From Brevundimonas sp. EYE_349 (GTDB lineage: Bacteria > Pseudomonadota > Alphaproteobacteria > Caulobacterales > Caulobacteraceae), in assembly GCF_023147505.1 (NCBI RefSeq), contig NZ_JAHXPB010000004.1, positions 124,001-188,000 on the forward strand: a stretch of 64,000 nucleotides of DNA. Reading direction: 5' to 3'. This document shows positions 1-10,028 of the stretch, one piece after another. The stretch's first letter is position 1, and each line of letters begins with the position of its first letter. Made by a program: the position numbers and the translations under genes. The notes under the pieces were generated by a model, which was given only the letters and a program-made list of their open reading frames with translations, did no database searches and was not told the origin of the DNA.

Positions 1-771
1 ACAGCGCCGCACGATCATCGGCTGGATCAGAGGGGCGGCGCAAACCAGGCTGGCCTGACGCGGATCGGGCCGGTTGAAGGCCCAGGCGCGGCCGTGATGA
101 TCGCTGACCCTGGCCCCCGCCTCCGTGGCGATCAGCCAGCCGGCGGCGACGTCCCAGTCCCATTTGGGCGTCAGGGCCAGAGCCGCGTCGAACGCCCCCG
201 ACGCCACCAGGGCCATGCGATAGGCCAGGGCGTTGCGCTTTGAAAACCGCATCGCCGGCCACGGTTCGTCGAAATAGGGCGCTTCGATCAGCCGCGCGTC
301 GCCCAGGATCGAGGCGTCATCCAGCGTATCGACATCTGAGGCCGTGACGACCCGGCCGTTGCGTCGCGCCCCGCCGCCGCGCACGGCGACATAGGTCTCG
401 TCCACCTCGGGCGCATGGATGACGGCGGCGACGACCTCACCGTCCTCGACCACGGCGATGGGCACGCACCACCACGGCGTCCGCTTCATATAGGCCACCG
501 TGCCGTCGATCGGATCGACCACGAAGATGCGCCGTTTCGACAGGCGATCCGGCGAATCGGCCGTCTCTTCCGACAGCCAGCCATAGTCGGGTCGCGCCGA
601 CAGCAGCCGGTCCTTCAGCATGGCGTCCACCTTCAGGTCGCCGCTGGTGACGGGCGAACCGCCCGGCTTGGATTCGATCTTCAGCCCCGCCTCGCGCTCG
701 GCGATGGCCAGGGCGCCCGCGTCGATGGCGGCCTGGCGGATAAGCTCCAGATCGTCGTTCAGGTCCGTCAT
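1..771 (-). CDS. Inositol monophosphatase family phosphatase (3' end cut by window)
   Basis: This is a Mg-dependent sugar- or nucleotide-phosphate phosphatase of the inositol monophosphatase/CysQ superfamily. The family metal-binding motif DPIDGT starts at residue 86, and the second signature WDWDVAAG lies near residue 204. The start ATG at 771 overlaps the pmbA stop as ATGA, so the two are probably co-transcribed and translationally coupled. The reading frame is open to base 1, so the C-terminal end lies outside the window. The substrate (inositol phosphate, or 3'-phosphoadenosine 5'-phosphate as in CysQ) cannot be decided from sequence alone. Confidence 0.9.
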   Translation of the reverse strand, partial: MTDLNDDLELIRQAAIDAGALAIAEREAGLKIESKPGGSPVTSGDLKVDAMLKDRLLSARPDYGWLSEETADSPDRLSKRRIFVVDPIDGTVAYMKRTPWWCVPIAVVEDGEVVAAVIHAPEVDETYVAVRGGGARRNGRVVTASDVDTLDDASILGDARLIEAPYFDEPWPAMRFSKRNALAYRMALVASGAFDAALALTPKWDWDVAAGWLIATEAGARVSDHHGRAWAFNRPDPRQASLVCAAPLIQPMIVRRC

Positions 772-2123
772 TTGCCGGCGATGGCCACCGCGTCGAACAT
801 CAGGCTGGGCACGTTGAATCCGCCCCGGAATTCCAGGTCCGAGCCGCGCTGGATGCGCAGATAGAGGTCGGTCAGCTTGCCGGCCACGGTCACTTCGCTG
901 ACCGGATAGGCGATCGCGCCGTTCTCGAACCAGAAGCCTGACACCCCGGCGGACCAGTCGCCCGTATTGCCGTTCAGCGACGGCCCGAACATCGACGTCA
1001 CCAGCAGGCCCGACCCCGCATCCGCCATCAGACCCGCCAGATCGCGCTCGCCCGCCTCCATATGCAGATTATGGGTCGAGACGCCCGACGGACCCGCCAG
1101 GCCGCGCGACGCATGGCCGGTCGTCTCCAGGCCCAACTGACGAGCCGATGCGCTGTTCAGCAGCCAGGTGGTCAGAATGCCGTCGTCGAACAGGGCGCGC
1201 CGCTCGACCGCCACGCCTTCGTCGTCGAACGGGGTCGACCCCATGCCGCGCGGGCGGAACGGATCGTCGATCAGGGTGACGCCCGGCGCGAACACCCGCT
1301 GGCCCAACCGATCCTTCAGGAAGGAAGTGCCGCGCGCGATGGATGGGCCGGATATGGCCCCCAGCGCGGGCGAAACGATCTGGCCGGCCATGCGATTGTC
1401 GAAGATGACCGGGGCGGTGGTCGAGGCGATCTTCCTCGGCCCCACACGGGCCACGGCCCGCGCGCCGGCGGTGCGCCCGATTTGGTCGGCGCCCGGCAGG
1501 TCGGACAGGTGGCGGGTCGAACGACTTTCGCCGCCGCGCTCCATCGCCCCGTCCTTTTCGGCGATGACGCCGACGCCCAGCGAGAAGGCCGAACCCTCAT
1601 AGGCGCCGTCGAACCCGTGCGACGTCACCAGCCGCCAACGGCTGGACGACCAGGAGGCGTGACCACCCTCGGACCGCGCCACGCCGGTCACGGCCAAGGC
1701 GGCGGCCTCGGCCTCTGCGGCGGCGGCTTCCAGCGCCTCGGCGCTGCGCTCTCTGGCGTCGAACAGGTCCAGGTCGGGCAGGGGGCCGCGCGCAAGCCGC
1801 TCCTGCGGAGCCAGGCCGGCATTGGGGTCTTCCGGCGCCAGCCGCGCCATGGCGACGGCGCGTTCGACCAGCCGGGCCTGCGTCGCCGGCGACAGATCTG
1901 AGGCCGACACCGATGCCTGACGCTGACCCACGAACACTCTCAGGCCCAGGTCGCGCGATTCCTCGCGCTCGATATCTTCCAGCCTACCGTTGCGCACCCC
2001 CAGCGACAGGGACCGGCGGTCGGCGCTGACCGCCTCGGCCGCGTCGGCGCCGGCCTTCAAAGCCGCCTTGACGATGTCGTTAAGAAGATCGGTGGAAACG
2101 GGCGCAGCCAGGGTTTCAGTCAT
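768..2123 (-). CDS. pmbA: TldD/PmbA family protein, PmbA (TldE) type
   Basis: This 451-residue protein matches PmbA/TldE, the partner that forms a heterodimeric metalloprotease with TldD. In other bacteria the pair processes modified peptides and degrades the CcdA antitoxin. I see no HExxxH zinc motif, as expected, because the catalytic zinc site is in TldD. Recognisable segments include ESRDLGLRVFVG in the N-terminal third and the GNTGDWSAGVSGFW region near the C-terminus. Length is normal for the family. No tldD is in this window. Its stop codon overlaps the downstream phosphatase start by 4 bases. Confidence 0.93.
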   Translation of the reverse strand: MTETLAAPVSTDLLNDIVKAALKAGADAAEAVSADRRSLSLGVRNGRLEDIEREESRDLGLRVFVGQRQASVSASDLSPATQARLVERAVAMARLAPEDPNAGLAPQERLARGPLPDLDLFDARERSAEALEAAAAEAEAAALAVTGVARSEGGHASWSSSRWRLVTSHGFDGAYEGSAFSLGVGVIAEKDGAMERGGESRSTRHLSDLPGADQIGRTAGARAVARVGPRKIASTTAPVIFDNRMAGQIVSPALGAISGPSIARGTSFLKDRLGQRVFAPGVTLIDDPFRPRGMGSTPFDDEGVAVERRALFDDGILTTWLLNSASARQLGLETTGHASRGLAGPSGVSTHNLHMEAGERDLAGLMADAGSGLLVTSMFGPSLNGNTGDWSAGVSGFWFENGAIAYPVSEVTVAGKLTDLYLRIQRGSDLEFRGGFNVPSLMFDAVAIAGK

Positions 2124-2175
2124 GCCCCGATATGGCGGACGCCCTGCTGCACCGCAACCTGTCGCGCCCCTCGCC

Positions 2176-2583
2176 TCACACCACCGCGAAGGCGATCAGG
2201 CCCACGGCGGCCGTCAGCAGCGCCACCCAGGTCAGCAACATCCCCACGACCCGGCCCAGCGACGGCCCGGTCTGGAACAGCAGGCCCAGCGCATGGGCGA
2301 TCCGCCCGACCAGCAGGGTCGCGCCCACCCCATGCACCATCCAGGCGGGCGCGCCCACGGCGGCCAGCAGCAGCATGGCGATCATGCCGGGCGTCGCATA
2401 TTCCACCAGATTGCCGAAGGCCCGGCTCGCGGCCATCAGATCGGCGTTCCCGCCATCCCCCAGCGAAACCATGTGCTTGCGCCGCCCGCTGACCACGATG
2501 CCCGACAACACCAGCATCATCAGGATCAGCAGGCCGCTCCACAGGGCGGCGGCCTGAATGGCGAGCATGAGGGGGGTGGTCAT
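2176..2583 (-). CDS. MAPEG family membrane protein
   Basis: This 135-residue, very hydrophobic protein has about four predicted membrane helices, with a loop carrying SRAFGNLVEYATPG near residues 53-66. That loop resembles the conserved N-E-Y region of the MAPEG family (membrane-associated eicosanoid and glutathione metabolism proteins, the YecN-like bacterial branch). It probably sits in the inner membrane. The bacterial members are poorly characterised and may be glutathione-dependent, but no substrate can be inferred. Its ATG lies 4 bases from the stop codon of the upstream M14 peptidase gene, so they probably share a transcript. Confidence 0.85.
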   Translation of the reverse strand: MTTPLMLAIQAAALWSGLLILMMLVLSGIVVSGRRKHMVSLGDGGNADLMAASRAFGNLVEYATPGMIAMLLLAAVGAPAWMVHGVGATLLVGRIAHALGLLFQTGPSLGRVVGMLLTWVALLTAAVGLIAFAVV

Positions 2584-2586
2584 CGA

Positions 2587-4419
2587 TCAGTCCTCGCGCC
2601 CGACCGGGTAGAGCAGATAGTGGTCGTCGTAGAAGGGCGTGCGCTCATAGAACCAGGCCAGACGCGCCTGTGGATCGGCCGCAAACGCGGGCTCGGCGGC
2701 CAGCTTGGCCTCGAACTCGGCCTTCAGCGCCGGGTCCGCCGCCAGCATCTTCTCGGCCAGGGGCGCGATGGCGTAGGCCTCGATATATTCCACGCGGCTC
2801 ATGACCTCGGGGAACATCCCCCAGGCGAAGAAGCTCTCGCTGGACTGCGGCTCCAGCAGCAGCACGACGATGTCGCCCAGCGGCTGGTCGGTCGGCGCCC
2901 GCACCGAGCCGGGCGGATAGGTCCAGTCGCGCGTCTCGACCTCGACCGATTTGACCGAGGCCTGGACGTGACCCTCGTTGGCGCGCGTGGCCAGCTTGGG
3001 CTCGACCAGCCGCAGCATCGACAGGTTCACCGTGCGCGGCGCCGTCAGAGTCTCCATCTCGATCCCGTGCGCGCGCAGCCGCTCGATGATGTCGGTGCGA
3101 TAGCCCGGCACCCAATAGGCGGCCGGGCGCGTCAGGGTCAGGGTTGGCTTGGAGCCATAGAAGGGCATCTGCCACAGGTCTGGATCGGGCTGGCCCAGCC
3201 AACGGATTTCCTTCCGGCCCGAGGCGGGGCTGTCGTACATCTCGTACAGGATGCCCTTGAACGGACGGGTGGACGACGGGGCGTCGTCAGCCTCGAAGTT
3301 GGCGGGGATCTGCGTCGGGCGCAGGGCCTTGTCCTGATCGGTGGCGGCCCGCAAGGCGGCGCCCTGGTCGGCCAGCAAATGCATCGCCGCCTCGATGAAG
3401 ACATAGGTGCCCAAGACCCGCTGCTCGTGCGGTTTCAGGCTGTGGTTCTCGATCAGGATGGTCGGCACATGGGCGGCCGCGCCCCAACCGTTCGAGAATC
3501 GCTCGCCAAGCCCGCCGTCCGAAAGGCCCTTTTTCGGATCGTCGTCGTCCAGGCCGAACACCAGTTCGCCGGGAATATGGCCCTCGCGTTCCAACGCCGC
3601 GTTCATCGCCGGCTTGAAGACCGAATCCAGCCAGGCCGAGCCGTTGGGTGAGCGGCTGAACGCCCCGTCCTCGCCGTTGAAGCCGTAGGTGACGTCGTAC
3701 TGGTAATCCATGCCGTCGGTGACGTGCACATCCACATACAGGTCCGGCCGGTATTTCAGGATCAGGCCCCGGACCGCCCTCATCTCAGGCTGGTCCAGCT
3801 TCAGATAGTCGCGGTTAAGGTTCTGGTTGGTCGCCGTGTTACGCCAGCCCTGAATGCGCGGTCCGCGCTGGTTGGGGCGGGAATAGGCGGATGCGCGCTC
3901 ATGGCCATCGACGCTCAGGATCGGGATCAGGATCAGATTGACCCGATCCAGCAGGGCGTCCTTTCCATAGAAGGCGATGTCGCGCAGCAGCATCATGCCC
4001 GCGTCCTTGCCGTCGATCTCGCCGGGATGGATGCCCGCCTGGATCATCAGCACCGGCTTTGCCGGATCAAATGTCGCGCCATCCTTGGAGGCGATCACCG
4101 CATAGATGGGCCGCCCCTCGGGCGAGACGCCGAACTGTTCGATGCGGATCAGGTCGCTGGCCTGATCCAGCCGGTCGAACCAGGCGCGGGTGTCGGCGTA
4201 GTTCGGCGAAAAGTCATGGCCCGGATCGGCCTCGAACGCCGTGACCCACGGATCGCCGGCGTCGCGCAGCAGGGCCTTGGATGCGCCATTCCAGGCGGGA
4301 ACGGGCGGCAGGAAGGCCTGGTCCCAGGGGGCGGCGTTGGGAAGCGTCTGGGACATGGCGGGGCTCACGCTACAGGCAAGGGCGGCCAGCAGGGCCGAGA
4401 TTGCGAGATGGGATTTCAT
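2587..4419 (-). CDS. Secreted M14-family zinc carboxypeptidase
   Basis: This 610-residue protein starts with a signal peptide (KSHLAISALLAALACSV then AMSQ) and is likely periplasmic or secreted. The zinc-binding HPGE of M14 carboxypeptidases is at residues 131-134. A later VDVHVTDG supplies the third metal-ligand histidine, and ILIENHSLKPHEQR lies where the catalytic region of this subfamily is found. An upstream in-frame ATG would add 12 polar residues before the signal peptide, so I chose the internal ATG at 4419. The family removes C-terminal residues from peptides; the specificity here is unknown. Confidence 0.9.
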   Translation of the reverse strand: MKSHLAISALLAALACSVSPAMSQTLPNAAPWDQAFLPPVPAWNGASKALLRDAGDPWVTAFEADPGHDFSPNYADTRAWFDRLDQASDLIRIEQFGVSPEGRPIYAVIASKDGATFDPAKPVLMIQAGIHPGEIDGKDAGMMLLRDIAFYGKDALLDRVNLILIPILSVDGHERASAYSRPNQRGPRIQGWRNTATNQNLNRDYLKLDQPEMRAVRGLILKYRPDLYVDVHVTDGMDYQYDVTYGFNGEDGAFSRSPNGSAWLDSVFKPAMNAALEREGHIPGELVFGLDDDDPKKGLSDGGLGERFSNGWGAAAHVPTILIENHSLKPHEQRVLGTYVFIEAAMHLLADQGAALRAATDQDKALRPTQIPANFEADDAPSSTRPFKGILYEMYDSPASGRKEIRWLGQPDPDLWQMPFYGSKPTLTLTRPAAYWVPGYRTDIIERLRAHGIEMETLTAPRTVNLSMLRLVEPKLATRANEGHVQASVKSVEVETRDWTYPPGSVRAPTDQPLGDIVVLLLEPQSSESFFAWGMFPEVMSRVEYIEAYAIAPLAEKMLAADPALKAEFEAKLAAEPAFAADPQARLAWFYERTPFYDDHYLLYPVGRED

Positions 4420-4520
4420 ATCGGCTTTCGTGAGCCGATTGGTCCGCCCTGACAAGCATTCAACCTTTGCCGCACCGTGGGATCGCCGCCTCCGTCATGC
4501 ACGAAGGCGGCGCCGCTTGG

Positions 4521-5450
4521 TCAGGCTGGCAGTTCCACGTCGCCCATCTCTTCAATGGCGCGGTTGTAGTCGTCGACGATGCTTTCGCGCTCGTAGTCGG
4601 ACTTGCTCTGCTTGTAGTCGCGCCAGGAGCCGACCATTGAATCCAGGCGGTCGGCGATGGAGCTGAACTCCGACTTGTTCTTGGCGTCTGAGGCCATGGC
4701 CGCCTCGGCTTCGCGCACCTTGGCCGTCGCCGCCACCAGGCCAGGCAGCAGGCGGTCGGCTTCTTCCGCCTTGTCCTCCATTACGGCGGTGGTGAAGTGG
4801 TCGGCCTTCTGCATGGCGTCGACCAGATTGGCCTCCGCCGCGTGGCCGGCCTTGTTCAGGGCGGTGATCTGGGCGGCGTTTCGGGCGCGCTGATATTCCG
4901 ACAGGGCTGCGTCCAGTTCGCCGATCCCGGCGACTGCGCCCTGATAGGCCGTCATCACCGCCGGGTGCGCGGCCTTGGCCTTGGCCAGACCGTCTTCGCG
5001 ATAGGCGCGGGATTCGAAATAGGGGTCCAGCGTCTTCCACTGGGCCAGCAGGGCCTCCAATTGGGGGATCAGCTTGTCCACCGCCGCATCGGCCCGCTGG
5101 CTCTGCGCGCCGCCCGAAAGGGCCTTGCCTTCCTTCAGCTTCTCGATCGCCTGTTCCAGCGTCGTGATGTTCTCAGGGAAGTAGATCGAACCGGTTGCAT
5201 CGGCGGACGGAATATCCAGTTTCTGGTACTTGTCGAAGTTCTCGGGCACGCCCCAGTTCTTGTCGATCAGCTTGTTGAAGGCTTCGGTGTAGAGGCCCAG
5301 CTTCTGCTGTGTCGCTTCGTTGCCCGTGGCGGCGGCGATCGATTGCGGGCGGCCCTCCGTCTTCTTTCCGTCGCCCTGTCCGCAGGCCGCCAGGCCCATC
5401 GTCATCGCGCAGACCAAGGCCATGGCGCTAACCGCTGTCCGAGACTTCAT
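4521..5450 (-). CDS. DUF3829 family lipoprotein (YiiG-like)
   Basis: This is a 309-residue predicted lipoprotein with a clear signal peptide and lipobox LAAC (lipidated cysteine near residue 23). The mature part is almost entirely charged, alanine-rich alpha helix, as in the DUF3829/YiiG family. The C-terminal motif DDYNRAIEEMG resembles the YN...ID.FN endings of that family. It probably sits on the periplasmic face of a membrane. No function is established for the family. It appears monocistronic, in a gap on either side of about 100-130 bases. Confidence 0.8.
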   Translation of the reverse strand: MKSRTAVSAMALVCAMTMGLAACGQGDGKKTEGRPQSIAAATGNEATQQKLGLYTEAFNKLIDKNWGVPENFDKYQKLDIPSADATGSIYFPENITTLEQAIEKLKEGKALSGGAQSQRADAAVDKLIPQLEALLAQWKTLDPYFESRAYREDGLAKAKAAHPAVMTAYQGAVAGIGELDAALSEYQRARNAAQITALNKAGHAAEANLVDAMQKADHFTTAVMEDKAEEADRLLPGLVAATAKVREAEAAMASDAKNKSEFSSIADRLDSMVGSWRDYKQSKSDYERESIVDDYNRAIEEMGDVELPA

Positions 5451-5579
5451 GGATTTTCCCTTCCCTGATGAAGCGAAGGCTCAGCCTCCGCCGGAGCGGG
5501 AAGACAACGCCACGGTCAAGGTTGGGTTCTCAAAAAACGCCGCCGTCTTGCCATGAGTTCGCAAGTCGTTGAATGGGCT

Positions 5580-7109
5580 TCACTTCCAGATCGGCTTGCC
5601 GTCGCCGGGCAGGCCCAGGCGGTCCCACATGTCGGAAACACGGTCGATCACGACCTGATCCATGCGGATCTCCTCGCCCCATTCGCGCTTGGTTTCGGGC
5701 TCCCACTTGTCGGTGGCGTCCAGACCGATCTTGGAGCCCAAACCGCTCTCGGGCGAGGCGAAGTCCAGATAATCGATGGGGGTGGATTCGATCAGGGTAA
5801 TGTCGCGCGCCGGGTCCATCTTGGTCGAGATGGCCCACATGACGTCCTTCCAGTCGCGGGCGTCGATGTCGTCGTCCACGACAATGACCCATTTGGTGTA
5901 CATGAACTGGCGCAGATAGCTCCAGACGCCCAGCATCACCCGCTTGGCGTGGCCCGGATAGGCCTTCTTCATCGACACCACCGCGATCCGATAGCTGCAC
6001 CCCTCGGGCGGCAGCCAGAAGTCGACGATCTCGGGGAACTGCTGGCGCAGCAGGGGGATGAAGACCTCGTTCAGGGCCTCGCCCAGCACGCTGGGCTCGT
6101 CAGGCGGGCGGCCGGTGAAGGTGGTCAGATAGAGGGGGTCACGGCGCATGGTGATGGCGCTGACCTGGAAGACCGGGAATTTCTCGACCGAGTTGTAATA
6201 GCCGGTGTGGTCGCCGTAGGGGCCTTCGTCTTCGAACTCGTCCAGCAGGACGTGGCCTTCCAGCACGATCTCGGCCTGGGCCGGGACCATCAGCGGCACG
6301 GTCTTGCAGGGAACAAGCTCGGCCTTGGCGCCCCGCATCAGGCCCGCGAACTGGTATTCAGACAGGGTGTCCGGCACCGGCGTCACGGCGGCCAGGATCG
6401 TGCCCGGATCGGCGCCCAGAACCACGGCGCAGGGCAGGGGCTCGCGCTTTCCGGCCTTCTTGTGCCGGGCATAGTGTTGCGCCCCGCCACGATGCGCCAG
6501 CCAGCGCATGATGGCCCTGTCCTTGCCCAGCACCTGCATCCGGTAGATGCCCAGGTTGAAATCGTCCTCGCGGTCGTCCGACGGCCCCTTGGTCACCACC
6601 AGACCCCAGGTGATCAGGGGCGCGGGCTCGCCGGGCCAGCACGACTGGACGGGCAGGGCGGTCAGGTCGATCTGGTCGCCCTTCAGAACCACCTCCTGCA
6701 CCGGGGCCTTCTTCACCGTCTTGGGTCGCATCGACAGGACGGTCTGCGCCAGCGGCAGCATCTCCATCGCATCGCCCAAGCCGCGCGGCGGCGTCGGATT
6801 TCTCAGGAAGGCCAGCAGTTCCCCGACCTCGCGCAGTTCCGCCGTGGTGGTGCGCGCCTTGCCCTCCAGCGTGACCCCCATCGCCACTCGCTTCACCGTG
6901 CCGAACAGGTTGGCCAGGCAGGGGATGGGGCTGATGGTCCCATCCGGCATCACCGGCTTTTCGAACAGGACCGCCGGGCCGCCGTTCCGCAGCAGCCGGG
7001 TCTGGATTTCGGTCATCTCCAGCACGGTCGACACCGGCTCGGACACCCGCACCAGTTCGCCGTCGGCTTCCAGTTGCTGGATGAAGTCACGCAGGGATTT
7101 GTAGGCCAT
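5580..7109 (-). CDS. ubiD: 4-hydroxy-3-polyprenylbenzoate decarboxylase UbiD
   Basis: UbiD removes the carboxylate from the ubiquinone precursor 4-hydroxy-3-polyprenylbenzoate, using prenylated FMN made by UbiX. The 509-residue protein starts MAYKSLRDF, and the family-typical segments [17 protein letters not shown] and [20 protein letters not shown] are obvious. An ORF extension of 12 proline/arginine-rich residues upstream is unlikely to be translated, because MAYKSLRDF is the conserved family N-terminus. ubiX is in the same window but about 56 kb away. A Pr6Pr-type membrane gene ends 10 bases upstream on the same strand. Confidence 0.96.
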   Translation of the reverse strand: MAYKSLRDFIQQLEADGELVRVSEPVSTVLEMTEIQTRLLRNGGPAVLFEKPVMPDGTISPIPCLANLFGTVKRVAMGVTLEGKARTTTAELREVGELLAFLRNPTPPRGLGDAMEMLPLAQTVLSMRPKTVKKAPVQEVVLKGDQIDLTALPVQSCWPGEPAPLITWGLVVTKGPSDDREDDFNLGIYRMQVLGKDRAIMRWLAHRGGAQHYARHKKAGKREPLPCAVVLGADPGTILAAVTPVPDTLSEYQFAGLMRGAKAELVPCKTVPLMVPAQAEIVLEGHVLLDEFEDEGPYGDHTGYYNSVEKFPVFQVSAITMRRDPLYLTTFTGRPPDEPSVLGEALNEVFIPLLRQQFPEIVDFWLPPEGCSYRIAVVSMKKAYPGHAKRVMLGVWSYLRQFMYTKWVIVVDDDIDARDWKDVMWAISTKMDPARDITLIESTPIDYLDFASPESGLGSKIGLDATDKWEPETKREWGEEIRMDQVVIDRVSDMWDRLGLPGDGKPIWK

Positions 7110-7119
7110 GCGCGGTGGC

Positions 7120-7782
7120 TTAGGCGGCTCTCGGCCCGCTGTCACGCGCCGTTCGCCCGAACAGCTGGTCCAGCCCCACCAACGCCATCCCCACCAGCCC
7201 GAAGAAGGCCAGCAGCCCGGCGAACACGGCGATCACTCGCACCGGGCCCAGCGCATCCACGTTCACGAACCCGTAGGGCCACCAGTGGGTCGCCAGTCCA
7301 TGAACCAGCGTCCAGCCGCCATAAATCAGCGGAAAGGTCAGCCAATTCACCGGGTCGATCCAGCGCAGCCGACCCTTGGGCGTGAACCACAGCCAATCCA
7401 GCACGAAGGCGACCGGCATCAGGTAATGCAGCACCAGATTGACCCCGTAGAGCAGGCCCTCCGGCTGCCAGTGCGGCGCGATCAGCAGGTGGTACACCAC
7501 CCCGACCACGACGATGTACATGGCGACCGCCGCCCGCACGCCTTCGCTGGCGCTCCAGCGCGCCAGCCTGCGATCGGCGTCGATCAGCGGGCCGGTGAAG
7601 GCCAGGGCGACCAGGATGTTGGTCAGGATGGTGAAATAGCTGAAATAGTTGACGGTCCGCTCGACGACGTCCCAACCCTGGCTGGGGCCGACCATCAGGA
7701 TGTATTGCAGACCCAGGGTCGCCCAGCCCACGACCGCAAAGGTCGCCCGCCACAGTCGCGGCCGGTCCCGGTCTCTCAGCAT
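7120..7782 (-). CDS. Pr6Pr family integral membrane protein
   Basis: This 220-residue protein has about six membrane helices. Motifs such as [12 protein letters not shown] and [18 protein letters not shown] are characteristic of the Pr6Pr/FAR-17a-like membrane family. A longer ORF reaches 7872 but runs into the aldo/keto reductase gene. The ATG at 7782 gives a basic cytoplasmic N-terminus followed by the first helix and clears the neighbour's stop codon. The family has no agreed biochemical role in bacteria. It lies between an aldo/keto reductase and ubiD and may be co-transcribed with them. Confidence 0.8.
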   Translation of the reverse strand: MLRDRDRPRLWRATFAVVGWATLGLQYILMVGPSQGWDVVERTVNYFSYFTILTNILVALAFTGPLIDADRRLARWSASEGVRAAVAMYIVVVGVVYHLLIAPHWQPEGLLYGVNLVLHYLMPVAFVLDWLWFTPKGRLRWIDPVNWLTFPLIYGGWTLVHGLATHWWPYGFVNVDALGPVRVIAVFAGLLAFFGLVGMALVGLDQLFGRTARDSGPRAA

Positions 7783-7798
7783 CCGCGCCTCCGCTACG

Positions 7799-8641
7799 TC
7801 AGGCGTCAGTCTTGTCCCATTCGAACGCCGGGTCCAGCCAGTCCCCGATCCGTTCCGCACGATCCAGCGCATCCATCCGCTGCATCTCCTCGTCCGACAG
7901 TTCGAAGTCGAAGATGTCGAAATTCTCGCGCGCCCGGCTTTCCTTGGTCGTGCGCGGGATGGCGATGATCCCGTGCTGGATCAGCCAGCGCAGGGTGATC
8001 TGGCCGTTGGTCTTGTCATGCGCCTTGGCCAGTTCGCTGATCGTGGCGTCGTCGGCGATCTTGCCCTGAGCCAGCGGCGACCAGGCGGTGATCGACGACC
8101 CCAACTCGGCCGCGGTCGCCACCAGTTGGTCAATGCCCAGATAGGGGTGATGTTCGACCTGATTGGTGATCAGGCGGGCCTTGGACAGGGCCTGCGCCTG
8201 ATGGAATTCCTTGGACGGGAAGTTGGACAGGCCGATCGCCCGCGTCAGCCCCTGGTCCTTAGCCTCGTTCAGGGCGCCCAGCGTTTCTTCGAACGTCGGC
8301 GTCGTCTTAGGCCAGTGCAGCAGCAACAGGTCCGGGGTCGTCCCCAGGCTGCCGGCCGATTCCTTCGCCTGTTTCAGCAGGGCGTCGTGGGTGAAATGTT
8401 CGACCCAGATCTTGGTGGTCAGGAAGATGTCCTCGCGCGCCACGCCCGAATCGACAATGCCCTGACCCACGGCCTTCTCGTTCTTGTAGATCCAGGCCGT
8501 GTCGATGTGGCGATAGCCGATCCGCAGGGCCTCAGCGACCATGCGCCGCGCATCGTCGGGCTCCAGCTGCCAGGTCCCGAACCCCAGCAGCGGGATTTCG
8601 ATTTCATCAACGGTGATCGTGGGTTGGTCGCCGTAAGCCAT
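7799..8641 (-). CDS. Aldo/keto reductase
   Basis: This 280-residue NADPH-dependent oxidoreductase has the full catalytic tetrad of the aldo/keto reductase superfamily: D47 and Y52 in HIDTAWIYKNE, K77 in LTTKIW and H109 in LLLLHWP. The IPRTTKESR segment near the C-terminus binds the NADPH phosphate in related enzymes. Start 8641 was chosen because AGGAG precedes it by 6 bases. It resembles the DkgA/DkgB 2,5-diketo-gluconate reductase group, which acts on many aldehydes, so the true substrate is unknown. Confidence 0.93.
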   Translation of the reverse strand: MAYGDQPTITVDEIEIPLLGFGTWQLEPDDARRMVAEALRIGYRHIDTAWIYKNEKAVGQGIVDSGVAREDIFLTTKIWVEHFTHDALLKQAKESAGSLGTTPDLLLLHWPKTTPTFEETLGALNEAKDQGLTRAIGLSNFPSKEFHQAQALSKARLITNQVEHHPYLGIDQLVATAAELGSSITAWSPLAQGKIADDATISELAKAHDKTNGQITLRWLIQHGIIAIPRTTKESRARENFDIFDFELSDEEMQRMDALDRAERIGDWLDPAFEWDKTDA

Positions 8642-8711
8642 GCGCATCTCCTGCTGGGTCGTGTCGCCCGATATAGGTTTTGAACCCGGCTTCGCCACTG
8701 TTTCGCCTGTA

Positions 8712-9605
8712 TCAATCCTGCTTCACCGGTTCGAAAGGGTGCGCGCGTTCAGCCTCGAACCACTCCAGGATTTCCTCCCACAATGGCTCCATGCCCTTTC
8801 TGAACGCCCCCTCGTGGCCGATGCGTTTGACGCCGTAGTCTTCGGGCCGACGCAACAGGATTTCAGCCGCTGCTGTGGAATAGGCGGTCAACAGGCGCGC
8901 ACCCGTCGTCGGCGTGGCGATGGGATCGTCGCTGAAGACCCACGACCGGATCGGCGCGGTGACCCGGTCGAACTGCTGCGGGTCAAGCGCGCCGTCAGCC
9001 AGTTCCTTCAGGAAATAGCTCGGCTTCAGGCACCAGCGTTTCCAGGTCTGGAAAACCCCGCGCGGCAGGTCAGTCCCACGCCACAGCTTGCCGCTGCGGA
9101 CATAGCCGTGTTTGCGCAGATCGCGCGGGCCCAGCACCAGCCAGAACATCAGCTCGAACGGGTTGTACGTCGGATGATGCCCGCCCCACCAGCCGCTGCC
9201 GACCGAGACGAAGGCGTGTCGGGCGATCTCGCCCTGGTTCGGCATGAAGCCGACGAAATGGCCGCCGACGCTGTGGCCGACATGGAAGACCGGCAGACCG
9301 AGCGCCGCCCGCTTCAACGCCTCCAGGGCTGCTGGCATGTCCAGCCGCCCCCAGTCGGTGTAATCCATCTGCATCGCCGCCAGATCCTCGGGCCGCGATC
9401 CGCCGATCCCGCGATAGTCATAGGTCAGGACCGCCGCCCCGCGCGCGGCCATCCAGCGCGCGAACCGACCATAGAATCCTCGCGGAAACCCGGTCCCCGC
9501 CGACATCAGCACCGCCATCCGCGCCTCATCGGGGCGAAACAACGTCGCCTCCAGCGGCCAGCCGTCACTGGACTTGATGATCCGATCCTCGACCCTTACC
9601 GTCAC
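8712..9605 (-). CDS. Alpha/beta-fold hydrolase
   Basis: This 297-residue serine hydrolase carries the nucleophile elbow GHSVGG (serine 112). An oxyanion-loop-like SAGTGFPRGFYGRFA follows the first strands, and a C-terminal IGHEGAFRKG supplies the likely catalytic histidine. Composition and length match the COG4757-type predicted hydrolases. No signal peptide is visible, so it is probably cytoplasmic. The start is an ATG with only a weak upstream purine stretch. The substrate is unknown. Confidence 0.88.
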   Translation of the reverse strand: MTVRVEDRIIKSSDGWPLEATLFRPDEARMAVLMSAGTGFPRGFYGRFARWMAARGAAVLTYDYRGIGGSRPEDLAAMQMDYTDWGRLDMPAALEALKRAALGLPVFHVGHSVGGHFVGFMPNQGEIARHAFVSVGSGWWGGHHPTYNPFELMFWLVLGPRDLRKHGYVRSGKLWRGTDLPRGVFQTWKRWCLKPSYFLKELADGALDPQQFDRVTAPIRSWVFSDDPIATPTTGARLLTAYSTAAAEILLRRPEDYGVKRIGHEGAFRKGMEPLWEEILEWFEAERAHPFEPVKQD

Positions 9606-9673
9606 GGCCCGCCCCCAGCCTCTATGTCCGTTCTTATTGGATACGGACCATGCTGGATTTCCGTCGCGTCAGG

Positions 9674-10015
9674 TCAAGCCTGATCGACGCCTTCCACCAA
9701 CCGTTTGGGCGCGACCTTTCGCCAGCGCTTTTCCATCATGGCCTTCAGCCAGACCGGATTGACGCTGGTGATCCGCGCCAGGACGATGGCGTGATCGCGA
9801 TAATGACCGGTGAAATGGAACGTCGCCGGGTCCATCCCGATCAGCAGTTCGCGCTCATCCAGATTGTCCAGATGCACCACAATGCTGTCGTCCAGCGCCG
9901 GGCGCATCCAGGTGAAGAACTTGCCCGCCACCTTGAACGAGGGCTCGCCATAGGACACGCCATCCTCCACGCCGGGAAACGACAGCAGAAGCGCGCGGAC
10001 CTCGTCGTGGGTCAT
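9674..10015 (-). CDS. MmcQ/YjbR family protein
   Basis: This 113-residue protein matches the YjbR/MmcQ fold (CyaY-like). It has FPGVEDGVSYGEPSFKVAGKFF at the N-terminus, reported in short form here as GVSYGEPSFKV, and the C-terminal HFTGHYRDHAIVLARI and WRKVAPKRL. Family members are described as possible DNA-binding proteins, but the role is not established. It lies 13 bases downstream-side of the gamma-glutamyltransferase stop, on the same strand. Confidence 0.9.
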   Translation of the reverse strand: MTHDEVRALLLSFPGVEDGVSYGEPSFKVAGKFFTWMRPALDDSIVVHLDNLDERELLIGMDPATFHFTGHYRDHAIVLARITSVNPVWLKAMMEKRWRKVAPKRLVEGVDQA

Positions 10016-10028
10016 CAGTCGCCCGATC

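Noticed and set aside
1990-3651. Long plus-strand ORF (553 codons) over pmbA, MAPEG and M14 genes
   Set aside because: It runs antisense to three well-recognised genes, has histidine/glutamine/arginine-rich shadow composition and no domain. Long antisense frames are common in such GC-rich DNA.
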